DNA from: Sulfuricaulis sp.
GTDB lineage: Bacteria; Pseudomonadota; Gammaproteobacteria; Acidiferrobacterales; Sulfurifustaceae
Direction: 5' to 3'
DNA: 64,000 bases
NCBI RefSeq assembly: GCF_024653915.1
Contig: NZ_JANLGY010000009.1
Span: forward strand, 1 to 64,000
Of this stretch, positions 15,868-24,557 are shown in pieces; position 1 is the stretch's first letter; the number at the start of each line of letters is the position of its first letter. Below the pieces are notes generated by a model. The model saw nothing but the letters and a program-made list of their open reading frames with translations. It searched no databases and was not told the origin of the DNA. Made by a program: the position numbers and the translations under genes.

Positions 15868-16011
15868 AAGTAACCGTTAGTTTAGTTAAGGCCATGCATG
15901 ACGGTGGCCTTGCGTTAAACCCGAATTGGATTGTTCACGACAGAGTGAACAGGTTCGCCAGGTTAGCGCAGCTAAACGGAGCCTTTGTAAAGGATTGACA
16001 GAGCCGCTCTT
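15868..16011 (+). promoter_or_regulatory. Structured 5' leader of the EPS operon
   Basis: The ~144-nt leader predicted from the sigma-54 start contains several stems: AAGGCC/GGCCTT (15889-15912), GTTCAC/GTGAAC with a 6-nt loop (15932-15949) and TTAGC/GCTAA with loop GCA. No known riboswitch consensus was recognised, and there is no strong ribosome site before the ATG at 16012. It may be a post-transcriptional control region. Confidence 0.35.
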
Positions 16012-17412
16012 ATGATTCGATTGTTCAAGCACTATGTGCCGTTGCCGCTTTTCCTCATGGCTGTTACCGAGGCAGCGGTTCTCTTTGGTTCCATGTACGC
16101 CGGCGCGTCCCTGCGTTTTCTCTGGGAAGATGTCGGCGACATCAGGTTAATCGGCCCCATTTTCCCTCGCGCCCTGGTTTTCACCGCTGTCATGCTCAGC
16201 ATCCTGACCGCTTTCGGGTTGCATCAGCGCGATGTCCGGGTGGAGGGACAATGGGGCTATCTCGTCCGGTTTTTCGCCAGCTTTGCCGTCGGTTTGGTGG
16301 CAATGCTGTTGATTTTCTATGTCGTCCCGAAACTGCATCTTGGTCGTGGTGCTTTTGCCTTGGTGTTTCTGTTTGCCTTCGTGGGCACGGCGCTGGCCCG
16401 CCTGATTTTTGTGCGGCTGTTCAAGCTGGACGCGATGCGCCGACGCGTATTGCTATTGGGCGCTGGCAGCCGTTCCGCCAGAGTCGAGGGGCTGGAGCGC
16501 GACGAGCAGGGACACCGCAAATTTAATCTTGTGGGGTGTTTGCCTCTCACCAATTCGGAATGTTGCCTCGACCGGACCCGGATACTGCATGACAAGGGCA
16601 CCATACTTTCTGTTGCCAAGAAGTACAAAATTGATGAAATCATTGTAGGTGTGCGTGAGCGGCGGGGCGGCGGATTGCCCGCGGATCAGTTGCTGGAATG
16701 CAAATTGGCGGGTATCGAGGTCGTTGATCTGCCTTCCTTCTACGAGCGTGAGACGGGACAGATTCAGGTTGAATCGCTGAATCCAAGTTGGATGATTTTT
16801 TCCGATGGATTCAAACGGAGTCCCTTCAAGGATCTTACCAAGCGCACATTTGATGTCGCGGCAAGTGGCGGATTATTGTTGCTTACGCTTCCCGTGATGC
16901 TGGCGACCACCTTGCTGATCTGGCTGGAAAGCGGCAGCCCGATTTTTTACCGCCAGGAACGCGTCGGCGAACTTGGGCGCATTTTTCGTGTGCTGAAATT
17001 CCGTAGCATGCGCCAGGACGCCGAGCGCGATGGCGTGCCACAGTGGGCGAAAAAGCAGGATGCCAGAGTGACACGCGTCGGGCGGATCATTCGAATATTG
17101 CGCATCGATGAGCTGCCACAGGTTTTCAATGTATTCAGGGGCGATATGAGTTTTGTCGGACCGCGTCCGGAAAGGCCCTACTTCGTGGATGATCTCGCCA
17201 AGAAAATTTCCTACTATCCATCAAGGCACACGGTCAAACCGGGCATCACCGGGTGGGCCCAGATACGCTATCCCTATGGAGCCACCGTGGAAGATGCGCT
17301 GCAGAAACTGCAATACGATCTTTATTACGTGAAGAACCATACTTTGTTCCTGGATCTGATTATTCTATTTCAGACCGCGCAAGTAATTCTTTTCGGCAAG
17401 GGTGCTCGCTGA
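16012..17412 (+). CDS. Polyprenyl-phosphate sugar-1-P transferase, XrtA/EPS-associated
   Basis: A 466-aa inner-membrane enzyme that would place the first sugar on undecaprenyl phosphate. The N-terminal half has about four transmembrane helices (12-130) and a CoA-binding-like Rossmann region (RRVLLLGAGSRSARV near 143). The C-terminal bacterial sugar transferase domain (~275-460) shows FDVAASGGLLLLTLPVM, SGSPIFYRQERVG, FRVLKFRSMRQDAE, RIDELPQVFNVFRGDMSFVG and PGITGWAQIRY. Length and motifs match the EpsB-type transferases of exosortase-A EPS loci (TIGR03013). It is the first gene after the sigma-54 promoter and is separated from the rest by a divergent J-domain gene. Confidence 0.92.
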   Translation: MIRLFKHYVPLPLFLMAVTEAAVLFGSMYAGASLRFLWEDVGDIRLIGPIFPRALVFTAVMLSILTAFGLHQRDVRVEGQWGYLVRFFASFAVGLVAMLLIFYVVPKLHLGRGAFALVFLFAFVGTALARLIFVRLFKLDAMRRRVLLLGAGSRSARVEGLERDEQGHRKFNLVGCLPLTNSECCLDRTRILHDKGTILSVAKKYKIDEIIVGVRERRGGGLPADQLLECKLAGIEVVDLPSFYERETGQIQVESLNPSWMIFSDGFKRSPFKDLTKRTFDVAASGGLLLLTLPVMLATTLLIWLESGSPIFYRQERVGELGRIFRVLKFRSMRQDAERDGVPQWAKKQDARVTRVGRIIRILRIDELPQVFNVFRGDMSFVGPRPERPYFVDDLAKKISYYPSRHTVKPGITGWAQIRYPYGATVEDALQKLQYDLYYVKNHTLFLDLIILFQTAQVILFGKGAR

Positions 17413-17432
17413 GTCTGTCGATTGGATGCGAG

Positions 17433-18335
17433 TCAATTTCTGACCCGGAGCGGGTTGTACTGCGCCTCATGCCATCTCGTCACACGATCTTTTTCGAAGT
17501 ACACCCGGGAGAGACCGTAATCCCATACGCTTCCGGCATCACGGTCGGGCTTTCCCTGCGCGACCAATACCTCATCTTTTGTAGAGCCACGCCCAAAAAA
17601 TCCTGTGTTGGCCTTTTCCAATCCAGGGAAAATATCGACTTGCAGAGGATTGTCGGTGTTTTCATCCCAGTGAAATACCTTACCCTTGGCAAAGTAGACC
17701 TTTGAGTTGCCGTAGTACCAGACATCATTCTCGGTCTTTGTGGGCACACCCTGGATGGCATACACCTCACCCAGGGAGGAGCCGATTCTGAAATACTTCT
17801 CAGCCGGTATTTCTTCCGATGAAGACTCTTCATGACCGCTATTCGGCTCCGGGTCGTCGTTTACTTCCGTCGAATGGTGATATTCCTGGGGGCTCCACGG
17901 GACTATTTGCCAGATAAAGTAGATGGATCCGAGGAGCGCCAGAGCGGCAAGGACACGGGCTCGTCGCTTGGACAGTTGGAATTTTGGGGTCCTGGCTGAA
18001 GGCGCCACGGAAGCGGGCTCATGAAACTGGATGTCGGCAGGAGGACCTTCTGCCGGCGTAACGTGACGACCACGATCTTCGATAACCGGTGGTAGTTGTT
18101 CCTCAAGGGGCAGCGGCAGCGCACCGAACTTCTTGTAATAATCCGCGAGTTCCTTGTAGGACTGGGTAATTTCCTTGGTTTTTTCCTCGGCCTGTTTTTT
18201 TTGGCGTACATTTTGCTGAAAACGGTCAGGATGCCAGACATTGACCAGTTTTTTATAGGCTTGGCGCAGCTGCTTCCAGCTGGCCCCGGGCTGGATGCCG
18301 AGTATGCGATAGTTCTTCAGATAATCTTCGGTCAT
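17433..18335 (-). CDS. Membrane-anchored J-domain protein with duplicated C-terminal repeat
   Basis: A 300-aa protein. An N-terminal J domain (about 5-70) carries the HPD tripeptide (VWHPDRF), which stimulates DnaK ATPase. A Pro-rich linker is followed by one transmembrane helix (~140-160, VLAALALLGSIYFIWQIV). The outer part holds two ~45-residue repeats (IGSSLGEVYAIQGVPTKTEN... and RGSTKDEVLVAQGKPDRD...), each with a W-Y-G-x-S-x-V-Y-F motif. The topology would put the J domain in the cytoplasm and the repeats in the periplasm. It lies on the opposite strand inside the EPS locus and ends 20 bp from the sugar transferase stop. A co-chaperone role in EPS assembly is inference. Confidence 0.8.
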   Translation of the reverse strand: MTEDYLKNYRILGIQPGASWKQLRQAYKKLVNVWHPDRFQQNVRQKKQAEEKTKEITQSYKELADYYKKFGALPLPLEEQLPPVIEDRGRHVTPAEGPPADIQFHEPASVAPSARTPKFQLSKRRARVLAALALLGSIYFIWQIVPWSPQEYHHSTEVNDDPEPNSGHEESSSEEIPAEKYFRIGSSLGEVYAIQGVPTKTENDVWYYGNSKVYFAKGKVFHWDENTDNPLQVDIFPGLEKANTGFFGRGSTKDEVLVAQGKPDRDAGSVWDYGLSRVYFEKDRVTRWHEAQYNPLRVRN

Positions 18336-18812
18336 GGCTGCTTTGTTTGCCTGAATTTCAGCCTGCGGACACGCAGGCTTTGTGCCACAGGCCGTGAGAT
18401 TCCGGGCTGAATTGCAGGGTTGCTGTATTTATGGCGTGCTGTAATTTCTTGATTATAAGTGCAGGTAGAGAGTTTTTCCCACTATCGCCGATCACCTAAC
18501 CCATCAGAAGTTCAGGGATAACCTCATGTTTCGCTATGAGATTTAATCACGGCATTATACGGCAGCTCACATTTATCCGGAATAAATGTATAATCGCAAA
18601 GTCGTTTGTGGAGCGGTAGGACAGGATGCGGCATCATCGTTTATTGGTGGTGAATCTACCGGTTTGTACTGGCCGGCAAACAAACTGACGATAGAATCGC
18701 CCTCGCAATACCAAAAAACAACGCGCTAAAGGTGGACTAATCAACTCGGGGTATCAGGCCAGTTCACGGCGATGTTGTTTGTTGAGTTTTTTGAAGAAAT
18801 AAGCAGGTAAAA
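18336..18812 (+). promoter_or_regulatory. Upstream region of the EPS export operon
   Basis: 477 bp without a gene. The best promoter is TATAAT at 18589-18594, with only a weak CTCACA at the -35 position (18566-18571), giving a leader of ~210 nt before 18813. No second sigma-54 site was found. Divergent transcription of the J-domain gene must also start here. Confidence 0.4.
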
Positions 18813-19445
18813 ATGAATTTGCTTCGTATTGTTTCAGCATTGTTGGCAGGGATGATTTTACTGGTTTCGGGTTGCGCATCAGTACCGGATACCGGAGAAG
18901 GGAAGGAGGAGGCGAATCGGTTTACTTCTTACGTGGAAGGCGATTATCGTATCGGCGTAGACGATCGTCTGCAGATAACGGTATGGCGCAATCCCGAATT
19001 GTCTTTGACCGTGCCGGTGCGCCCGGACGGTAAAATATCGGCACCCTTGATTGGTGACGTTCAGGCCGGTGGCAACACGCCGACGCAGGTCGCCGCCATC
19101 ATCAAGGACAAGTTGTCGGCGTATATCCGTGAACCGAATGTTGCTGTTATTCTGACGGAGTTGCGCAGCCATGAGTTTCTTTCTCGTGTGCGAGTAACGG
19201 GAGCTGTCCGTACCCCGCGTTCCATGCCCTATCGTCCGGGTATGACGGTGCTTGATGCTGTGCTTGAAGCAGGTGGCGTCAATGATTTTGCCTCACCGAA
19301 TCGCACCAAGCTTTATCGCAAGGGAAAAACAAAAACCGATGTGCTCGAAATCGATCTCACCGATATTCTTACCAAAGGAAAGCTCGAATCCAACTTTGAG
19401 CTGAGGCCCGGCGACGTGGTAACGGTTCCTGAAAGACTTTTCTAG
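18813..19445 (+). CDS. Polysaccharide export lipoprotein (Wza/OPX type)
   Basis: A 210-aa outer-membrane export protein. The lipoprotein signal peptide ends in LVSGCA (Cys21 lipidated). A poly-export domain (about 40-115) contains YRIGVDDRLQITVWRNPELS and PVRPDGKISAPLIGDVQAGG. A SLBB-like domain follows (RVTGAVRTPRSMPYRPGMTV, GGVNDFASPNRTKLYRKG). It is short compared with E. coli Wza and lacks the C-terminal amphipathic helix, as in XrtA-associated export proteins. It precedes the chain-length gene by 15 bp. Confidence 0.92.
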   Translation: MNLLRIVSALLAGMILLVSGCASVPDTGEGKEEANRFTSYVEGDYRIGVDDRLQITVWRNPELSLTVPVRPDGKISAPLIGDVQAGGNTPTQVAAIIKDKLSAYIREPNVAVILTELRSHEFLSRVRVTGAVRTPRSMPYRPGMTVLDAVLEAGGVNDFASPNRTKLYRKGKTKTDVLEIDLTDILTKGKLESNFELRPGDVVTVPERLF

Positions 19446-19460
19446 GTTGAGGATGATGCC

Positions 19461-20999
19461 ATGAGTCTCCGCCCAGAACAGATTTTGAAGTTGCTGGCCA
19501 ACGAAGCCTTTCATTATCGGAAGGTGCTGGTGATCGCTTTTTTTGCCATTAATCTTGCCATGTTAGGCTTGGGCCTGATCTGGCCCAAGGGCTTCACCTC
19601 CACCACCACCATTCTGGTGGAAGACAAGAAAATCATTCAACCGTTGATGCAGGGCGCAGCCGTCGCCACGGAAGTCACGGATCGCTCCCGATTGGCACGG
19701 GAAGTAATCCTTGGCCGGAAAGTCATGAATCAGGTCCTGGAAGATGCTGGCTGGATGAAAACCAATCCGACGCCCACGGAGCAAGAAAAAATCATCGAGA
19801 GAATCACCAAGCGCACGACCATTACGGTTGTCGGCAAGGACATTATCAAAATCGAATACAAAGACGACGATGCGCAGCGTGCTTTCACGACCACGAAAAA
19901 ATTCGCCGATCTTTTTATTTCTGAAAGCCTGGGCGCCAAGATTGACGAAAGCAAAGCCGCTTTCGACTTTATCGACAAGCAGACACAGGAATATCATGAC
20001 AAGCTTCTCAGGGCTGAAGAACAGCTGAAGGAATTTCGCTCCGCGAATCTGGATGCCCGGCCGGGAACCGACGCTGATATCAGTTCGCGACTCAATACGC
20101 TGCAGACAAAAATCGAACAGTCAAGTCAGGACCTCAAGGAAGCCGAAGTCAAAAAATTCTCGCTGGAAAAGCAGCTCTCCGGCGAGGCGGAAGTGGCTAC
20201 GACCTTATCCCGTGAAGGTCAGTTCCGCTCGCGCATTGCGGAACTTCAGTCTCGGCTCGAGACCTTGCGCCTCAGCTATCACGACAACTATCCCGATGTC
20301 ATACAGGTCAAGCATCAGATCGTGGACCTGAATCAGGCTATTACCGAGGAACGGCAACGTCGTGATGCCGCCAAGGTCAGCGGCAAAGTGATCATTGATG
20401 AAGGCGTGATCAATAATCCGATGTACCAGCAGCTCAAGCAGGAGCTTTCCCAGACGCGTGTCAATATTGAGATGCTCGCCGCCCGCATCGGTGAGGCCAA
20501 GCGGCAGTTGCAGCAGGAACTGGAACGAGGGCGGCGCGTGCACGGCGGCGAAGCAACCCTGGCCGAACTCACGCGTGACTACCAGGTTAACCGCGATATC
20601 TATCAAGACCTGCTGAGACGCCGTGAGAATGCCCGCGTTTCAATGAACCTGGACAAGGAAAGACAGGGCCTCTCGATCAAGATTCAGGAGCCAGCCACAC
20701 TGCCGTTGTCGCCGAGTGGCCTGCGTTTTCTTCATTTTGTCATTGGCGGTCTGGTGCTGGGTGTGTTGTTGCCCTTGGCAATACTTTACGCGATACATCA
20801 GGTGGACCCGCGATTGCGCATCGGCTCATTGATTTCAGAGAAACATAAGATCCCGTTATTGGCCGTGGTACCTCATTTATCTGCCCCTGCGGAAACACAG
20901 GCGGTGCGTCGCGAACTGGCATGGCTTTCGCTGATGGTGAACGGCACCATTCTTGTTGTGCTCGTCACAGCAGCATTGCGTGTTGCAAAGGTTTTCTGA
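19461..20999 (+). CDS. Chain-length determinant protein (Wzz/PCP), XrtA-associated
   Basis: A 512-aa polysaccharide co-polymerase of the inner membrane. It has transmembrane helices near 20-42 and ~425-447, a Wzz domain (FTSTTTILVEDKKIIQPLMQ), a long periplasmic coiled coil (~150-400: EEQLKEFRSANLDARPG, ELQSRLETLRLSYHDNYPDV) and a C-terminal hydrophobic helix near 495. Length and layout match the PEP-CTERM/XrtA chain-length family (TIGR03007). It lacks a fused kinase; the separate P-loop protein starts 1 bp after its stop. It controls polymer length and links polymerisation to the export pore. Confidence 0.9.
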   Translation: MSLRPEQILKLLANEAFHYRKVLVIAFFAINLAMLGLGLIWPKGFTSTTTILVEDKKIIQPLMQGAAVATEVTDRSRLAREVILGRKVMNQVLEDAGWMKTNPTPTEQEKIIERITKRTTITVVGKDIIKIEYKDDDAQRAFTTTKKFADLFISESLGAKIDESKAAFDFIDKQTQEYHDKLLRAEEQLKEFRSANLDARPGTDADISSRLNTLQTKIEQSSQDLKEAEVKKFSLEKQLSGEAEVATTLSREGQFRSRIAELQSRLETLRLSYHDNYPDVIQVKHQIVDLNQAITEERQRRDAAKVSGKVIIDEGVINNPMYQQLKQELSQTRVNIEMLAARIGEAKRQLQQELERGRRVHGGEATLAELTRDYQVNRDIYQDLLRRRENARVSMNLDKERQGLSIKIQEPATLPLSPSGLRFLHFVIGGLVLGVLLPLAILYAIHQVDPRLRIGSLISEKHKIPLLAVVPHLSAPAETQAVRRELAWLSLMVNGTILVVLVTAALRVAKVF

Positions 21000-21000
21000 G

Positions 21001-21942
21001 ATGAGCAAGATCGAAAAAGCACTGAACAAGGCCCGCACCACGGGTAGCCTGCGGATAGTTTCACCGCAGCCCCAGCCGGTATCGCGCGAGAAGGTTAGCG
21101 ATGACGCATCCACCGCGAGCCATGTGACGGCACTGATCGAACAGCGTGCCAGCTCGAGCGAGGCCATTGCCCGAATGGAGGAGAAGGCGCCGCTCAGCAA
21201 ACAGGCACTGTCCCATAATCGCGTTATCTATCCAGAGCTTGGTGACAATGCTACGGTGCGTGCGTTTCGCGAGATTCGAACCAAGATTATTCAGAAAGCC
21301 CAGGGCCGCAACTGCGTCATCATGGTTACCTCGGTTTCCAGTGGTGGCGGAAGCAGTTTTGTCTCGCTCAATCTGGGGGTAGCGTTTGCCTTTGACGCCG
21401 GAAAGACGTCGCTCCTGGTGGATTGCAATCTGAAGAATCCCTCGCTGCATCGTCTTTTCGGACAGGGTTCCTTTCGGGGATTAACGGATTACATGGAAAA
21501 TTCGGAGATGGATATAGCCGACATCATTCATCCCGTGGGCATTGAGCGACTTCGCGTCATCCCTTCCGGCGGCAAGCGTGAAATTCCTGCCGAGTATTTT
21601 ACGTCCCTGAAAATGAAACAGCTTCTGGAGAACATCAGACAGCGTTACCGGGAGCGGTATGTTCTCATTGATGCGCCTCCCATGACAGAATCGGCGGATA
21701 CGCAGATCCTGGCTGAATTGTGTGATTTCGTGGTGCTGGTGGTGCCCTATGGCCGCGTGACGGATGCTCAGATTAATACTTGCATCAAGGCCATCGATGA
21801 CAAGAAGCTGGTGGGTGTCGTGTTCAACGACGAGCCCGCTCTCCCGGACTTTCGCTGGTTGGATATGCTGAAGAATCCGTTTGCCGCCATCAGGGAGGTT
21901 ATTTCCCGCCCGGTTAACCACAGGAACAAAAAGGTAAAATAA
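21001..21942 (+). CDS. BY-kinase-like P-loop protein with degenerate Walker A
   Basis: A 313-aa cytoplasmic partner of the chain-length protein, related to XrtA-associated tyrosine autokinases (MSKIEKALNKAR start; AFREIRTKI; LLVDCNLKNPSLHRLFG; GLTDYM; YVLIDAPPM). The Walker A position reads SVSSGGGSS (about 111-119) and lacks the invariant Lys. Walker A' has VDCNL where VDADL/R is usual, and there is no Tyr cluster at the C-terminus (HRNKKVK). ATP hydrolysis and autophosphorylation are therefore doubtful. ATG 21001 was preferred to an earlier in-frame start inside the previous gene. Confidence 0.85.
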   Translation: MSKIEKALNKARTTGSLRIVSPQPQPVSREKVSDDASTASHVTALIEQRASSSEAIARMEEKAPLSKQALSHNRVIYPELGDNATVRAFREIRTKIIQKAQGRNCVIMVTSVSSGGGSSFVSLNLGVAFAFDAGKTSLLVDCNLKNPSLHRLFGQGSFRGLTDYMENSEMDIADIIHPVGIERLRVIPSGGKREIPAEYFTSLKMKQLLENIRQRYRERYVLIDAPPMTESADTQILAELCDFVVLVVPYGRVTDAQINTCIKAIDDKKLVGVVFNDEPALPDFRWLDMLKNPFAAIREVISRPVNHRNKKVK

Positions 21943-21945
21943 AAA

Positions 21946-23295
21946 ATGCAATCATTCACAATTGGGGGAGTCGCCAGCAAGCGGCTGGTATTGATTGTAC
22001 TTCTGGCCGGTGCCGTATCAGCGGTCCAGGCGGGTGATTTTGCCTATGGGCTCGGCTACACGGCAACACGTAGCGATAACATTACTCGCGCCCCCTCGAA
22101 TGAACGCAGTGATACGGTTCATTCCTATTTGGCCGGCTTTGCTTATCAGGAGCGCACTTCGGAGGTCGTAGCCCGAATACTGGCCCTGGCTGAATACCAC
22201 GATTACCAGAACGATACTTTTAGCGATGAGGGTGTATACAACCTCAATTCCTCCCTTTTGTGGACTATATCGCCGCAGCGTTTTACCTGGACCGTGGAGG
22301 ATGTCTACCAAGAAACACAAATCACCAACACGACAGCGGATACGCCATCCAACCGGACCAATGTAAACGTATTCAGTACCGGCCCGGATTTTTACCTGCG
22401 GTTCAACCCGGTGCACACACTTGCCCTTGGCGCGCGAGCTGGGAATGTCAGCACGGGGCGGGCCAATGCAGATAACGATCGTTTCAGCAGTTCGGCCAGT
22501 TGGTTGTACCAGGCCAATTCCACTTCCGTATATTCAGTCAATTTCCAGCTGCTAGATGTGAATTACGACGATTCGACGCTTAATAACGACTATACCCGTC
22601 ATGATGTCTTTGCCCGCGCCGAGTACCGTCCGTCGCGCTCACAATACGTCATCGATCTTGGCACCAGTAAAATCAGCCGGGATCGGGGCCAGGATTTGGA
22701 CGGAACGCTGGCCAGGCTTTCCTGGGTCCGCCAGCTGACAACGGAATCCAGCTTCGGAATGTCTGCCAGCGGGGAATTTTCCGACACGGGGGCGGACGTC
22801 CTGTCCGCCTCGACCGCGACGGCATCATCCACAGGGTTGCCTGTGTCAACATCGACCAGCCAAACATCCGATGTCGTCACCAGCGACGTTTACTATGCCA
22901 AGCGTGGAAGTATCTTTTATAACCGTCGTGGTTCCTCGTTTGCGATAGACTCCTCAGCGTATACCCAAGAGCTTGATTTCGAGACCACCCCGCAAGACCG
23001 GAAAGAAAACGGTGTACGCCTGCAGCTGGACTTTTTCTATTCCGGTGCGACGACAGTCACGTTGTTCACGGAGCAGGCGCGAATCCAGTACCAGAATTTC
23101 GTCCGGGAAGACACCGACCGTGATTCCGGTCTCCGCCTCGGCTATCGCGTGAACAGGACAGTCAGTCTAGGATTGGAAGGCCGCCGCACTGATCGTACCA
23201 GTACCATTTCAGTCGTGGAATACGAGGAAAATCGGGTATTCCTTTCAGTTCTGTACAGCAGCAGCCCGCTGTTTACTCCGATCTCCACGAGGTAA
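21946..23295 (+). CDS. Outer-membrane beta-barrel protein, XrtA/EPS-associated
   Basis: A 449-aa protein with a signal peptide (hydrophobic 12-28, cut near VQAGD). The rest is a succession of amphipathic strands with aromatic belts (YGLGYTATRSDNITRAPSNE, YLRFNPVHTLALGARAG, LRLGYRVNRTVSLGLEGRRT). The profile matches the PEP-CTERM-system outer-membrane family (TIGR03016). It starts 3 bp after the kinase-like gene and 7 bp separate it from the ATPase gene. A role as part of the export apparatus or secretin-like partner is inferred. Confidence 0.85.
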   Translation: MQSFTIGGVASKRLVLIVLLAGAVSAVQAGDFAYGLGYTATRSDNITRAPSNERSDTVHSYLAGFAYQERTSEVVARILALAEYHDYQNDTFSDEGVYNLNSSLLWTISPQRFTWTVEDVYQETQITNTTADTPSNRTNVNVFSTGPDFYLRFNPVHTLALGARAGNVSTGRANADNDRFSSSASWLYQANSTSVYSVNFQLLDVNYDDSTLNNDYTRHDVFARAEYRPSRSQYVIDLGTSKISRDRGQDLDGTLARLSWVRQLTTESSFGMSASGEFSDTGADVLSASTATASSTGLPVSTSTSQTSDVVTSDVYYAKRGSIFYNRRGSSFAIDSSAYTQELDFETTPQDRKENGVRLQLDFFYSGATTVTLFTEQARIQYQNFVREDTDRDSGLRLGYRVNRTVSLGLEGRRTDRTSTISVVEYEENRVFLSVLYSSSPLFTPISTR

Positions 23296-23302
23296 CGCGT
23301 TA

Positions 23303-24376
23303 ATGTACCTTGAGTATTTCAAGCTGAAAGAATTGCCGTTCCGGCTTACGCCGGATTCGGATTTTCTTTACATGAGCGGTGCGCATTCCCGCGCCAAGGC
23401 CTACATGGATTACACCGTGTGGAACCGTGAGGGGTTTGTCGTTATCACCGGTGAAATCGGTTGTGGCAAGACCACGCTAATTCAGAAATTGCTCTCCGAG
23501 CTGGATGAGAATGTTGTGGTGGCAAAGATATTCCAGACCCAGCTCGATGAAGTCGAATTTCTGCAGTCAGTGCTGGTTGAGTTCGGCCTCAACCCTTTCA
23601 ATGCCAAGAAGGTCGAACTGATTGACATGCTTAATACCTTTCTGGTCGACAACTTTCTTCAGCTCAAGCAGCTGGTGCTGATTGTCGATGACGCGCATAA
23701 CCTCAGCCTCAAGGTGCTGGAAGAGATCCGGATGCTGTCGGGACTGGAGACGCGCAAAGAGAAGGTGTTGCACGTGATTCTCGTGGGACAACCTGCCCTT
23801 ACCGAATTGCTTGACACAGCGGAGATGGAGCAGCTGACGCAGCGCGTACGACTGCGATACCACATCAAATCGCTGACCGAAAGCGACATGCATGACTATA
23901 TTCATCACCGCTTGCGCATCGCCGGTGCTGCGAAACCTGAAGAACTCTTTACGCCAGACACGTTTCCCACCATCTATAAATACACCGGGGGTTTGCCACG
24001 ACTTATCAATACCCTGTGCGACACGGCCATGACTTGTGCGTTTGCTGACAACGTGCACACCGTTTCGATGAGTGTTTTGAATACGGCCATCGAGGAGCTT
24101 CAGTGGCTGCCCTATGCCAGACGGATCAACAAGCGGCGCACGGAGATCAGCACTTCCGGTGGCAGCGAGGCGCAAGGCCTGCTGCGTGACAATACCCGCG
24201 CATTGGCGAATATCGGGCAGCAGCTCAGCAGGCTGGATAATCTCGCCCCGGCGCTATCTTCGATTGCAGGAAAGATGGGAAATATCGAGACGTTACTCAA
24301 GCGTATTAGCGATTCGCTGGAGACAGGAAAGCCGACCATGGAGGATGCTGCTTCCAAGCGCGTCAGAGAACGCTGA
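23303..24376 (+). CDS. AAA ATPase of ExeA/GspA type, XrtA/EPS-associated
   Basis: A 357-aa ATPase with Walker A GEIGCGKTT (about 50-58), Walker B LVLIVDDAHNL (~130), sensor VILVGQPALTELL and the ExeA-like start YFKLKELPFRLTPDSDFLY. After residue ~280 it has a non-conserved helical tail with a coiled-coil segment. It fits TIGR03015, the ATPase found in nearly every XrtA EPS locus. By analogy with ExeA it may help position envelope components; the substrate is unknown. Confidence 0.9.
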   Translation: MYLEYFKLKELPFRLTPDSDFLYMSGAHSRAKAYMDYTVWNREGFVVITGEIGCGKTTLIQKLLSELDENVVVAKIFQTQLDEVEFLQSVLVEFGLNPFNAKKVELIDMLNTFLVDNFLQLKQLVLIVDDAHNLSLKVLEEIRMLSGLETRKEKVLHVILVGQPALTELLDTAEMEQLTQRVRLRYHIKSLTESDMHDYIHHRLRIAGAAKPEELFTPDTFPTIYKYTGGLPRLINTLCDTAMTCAFADNVHTVSMSVLNTAIEELQWLPYARRINKRRTEISTSGGSEAQGLLRDNTRALANIGQQLSRLDNLAPALSSIAGKMGNIETLLKRISDSLETGKPTMEDAASKRVRER

Positions 24377-24557
24377 TTTCATCCCCGAGCTGGCTCATGC
24401 GTTGTTTTACAGAGACAGCTGCTGCCGAGTTATTTTCTTATCAGGTGCCCAGCCTGTTTTTTATCACTCCAGTAACGGGTCAGGTAGCCTCGCCGATTCC
24501 AGCATTACGTTTCAGCCTGATTCCGGCTTCACGTTCTTTCCAGTCAGATCCCTGATC

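Noticed and set aside
24114-24557. N-terminal extension of the FemAB-like gene into the ATPase gene
   Set aside because: The extension overlaps 263 bp of a well-supported gene in another frame and has no similarity to the family; homology starts near 24560.
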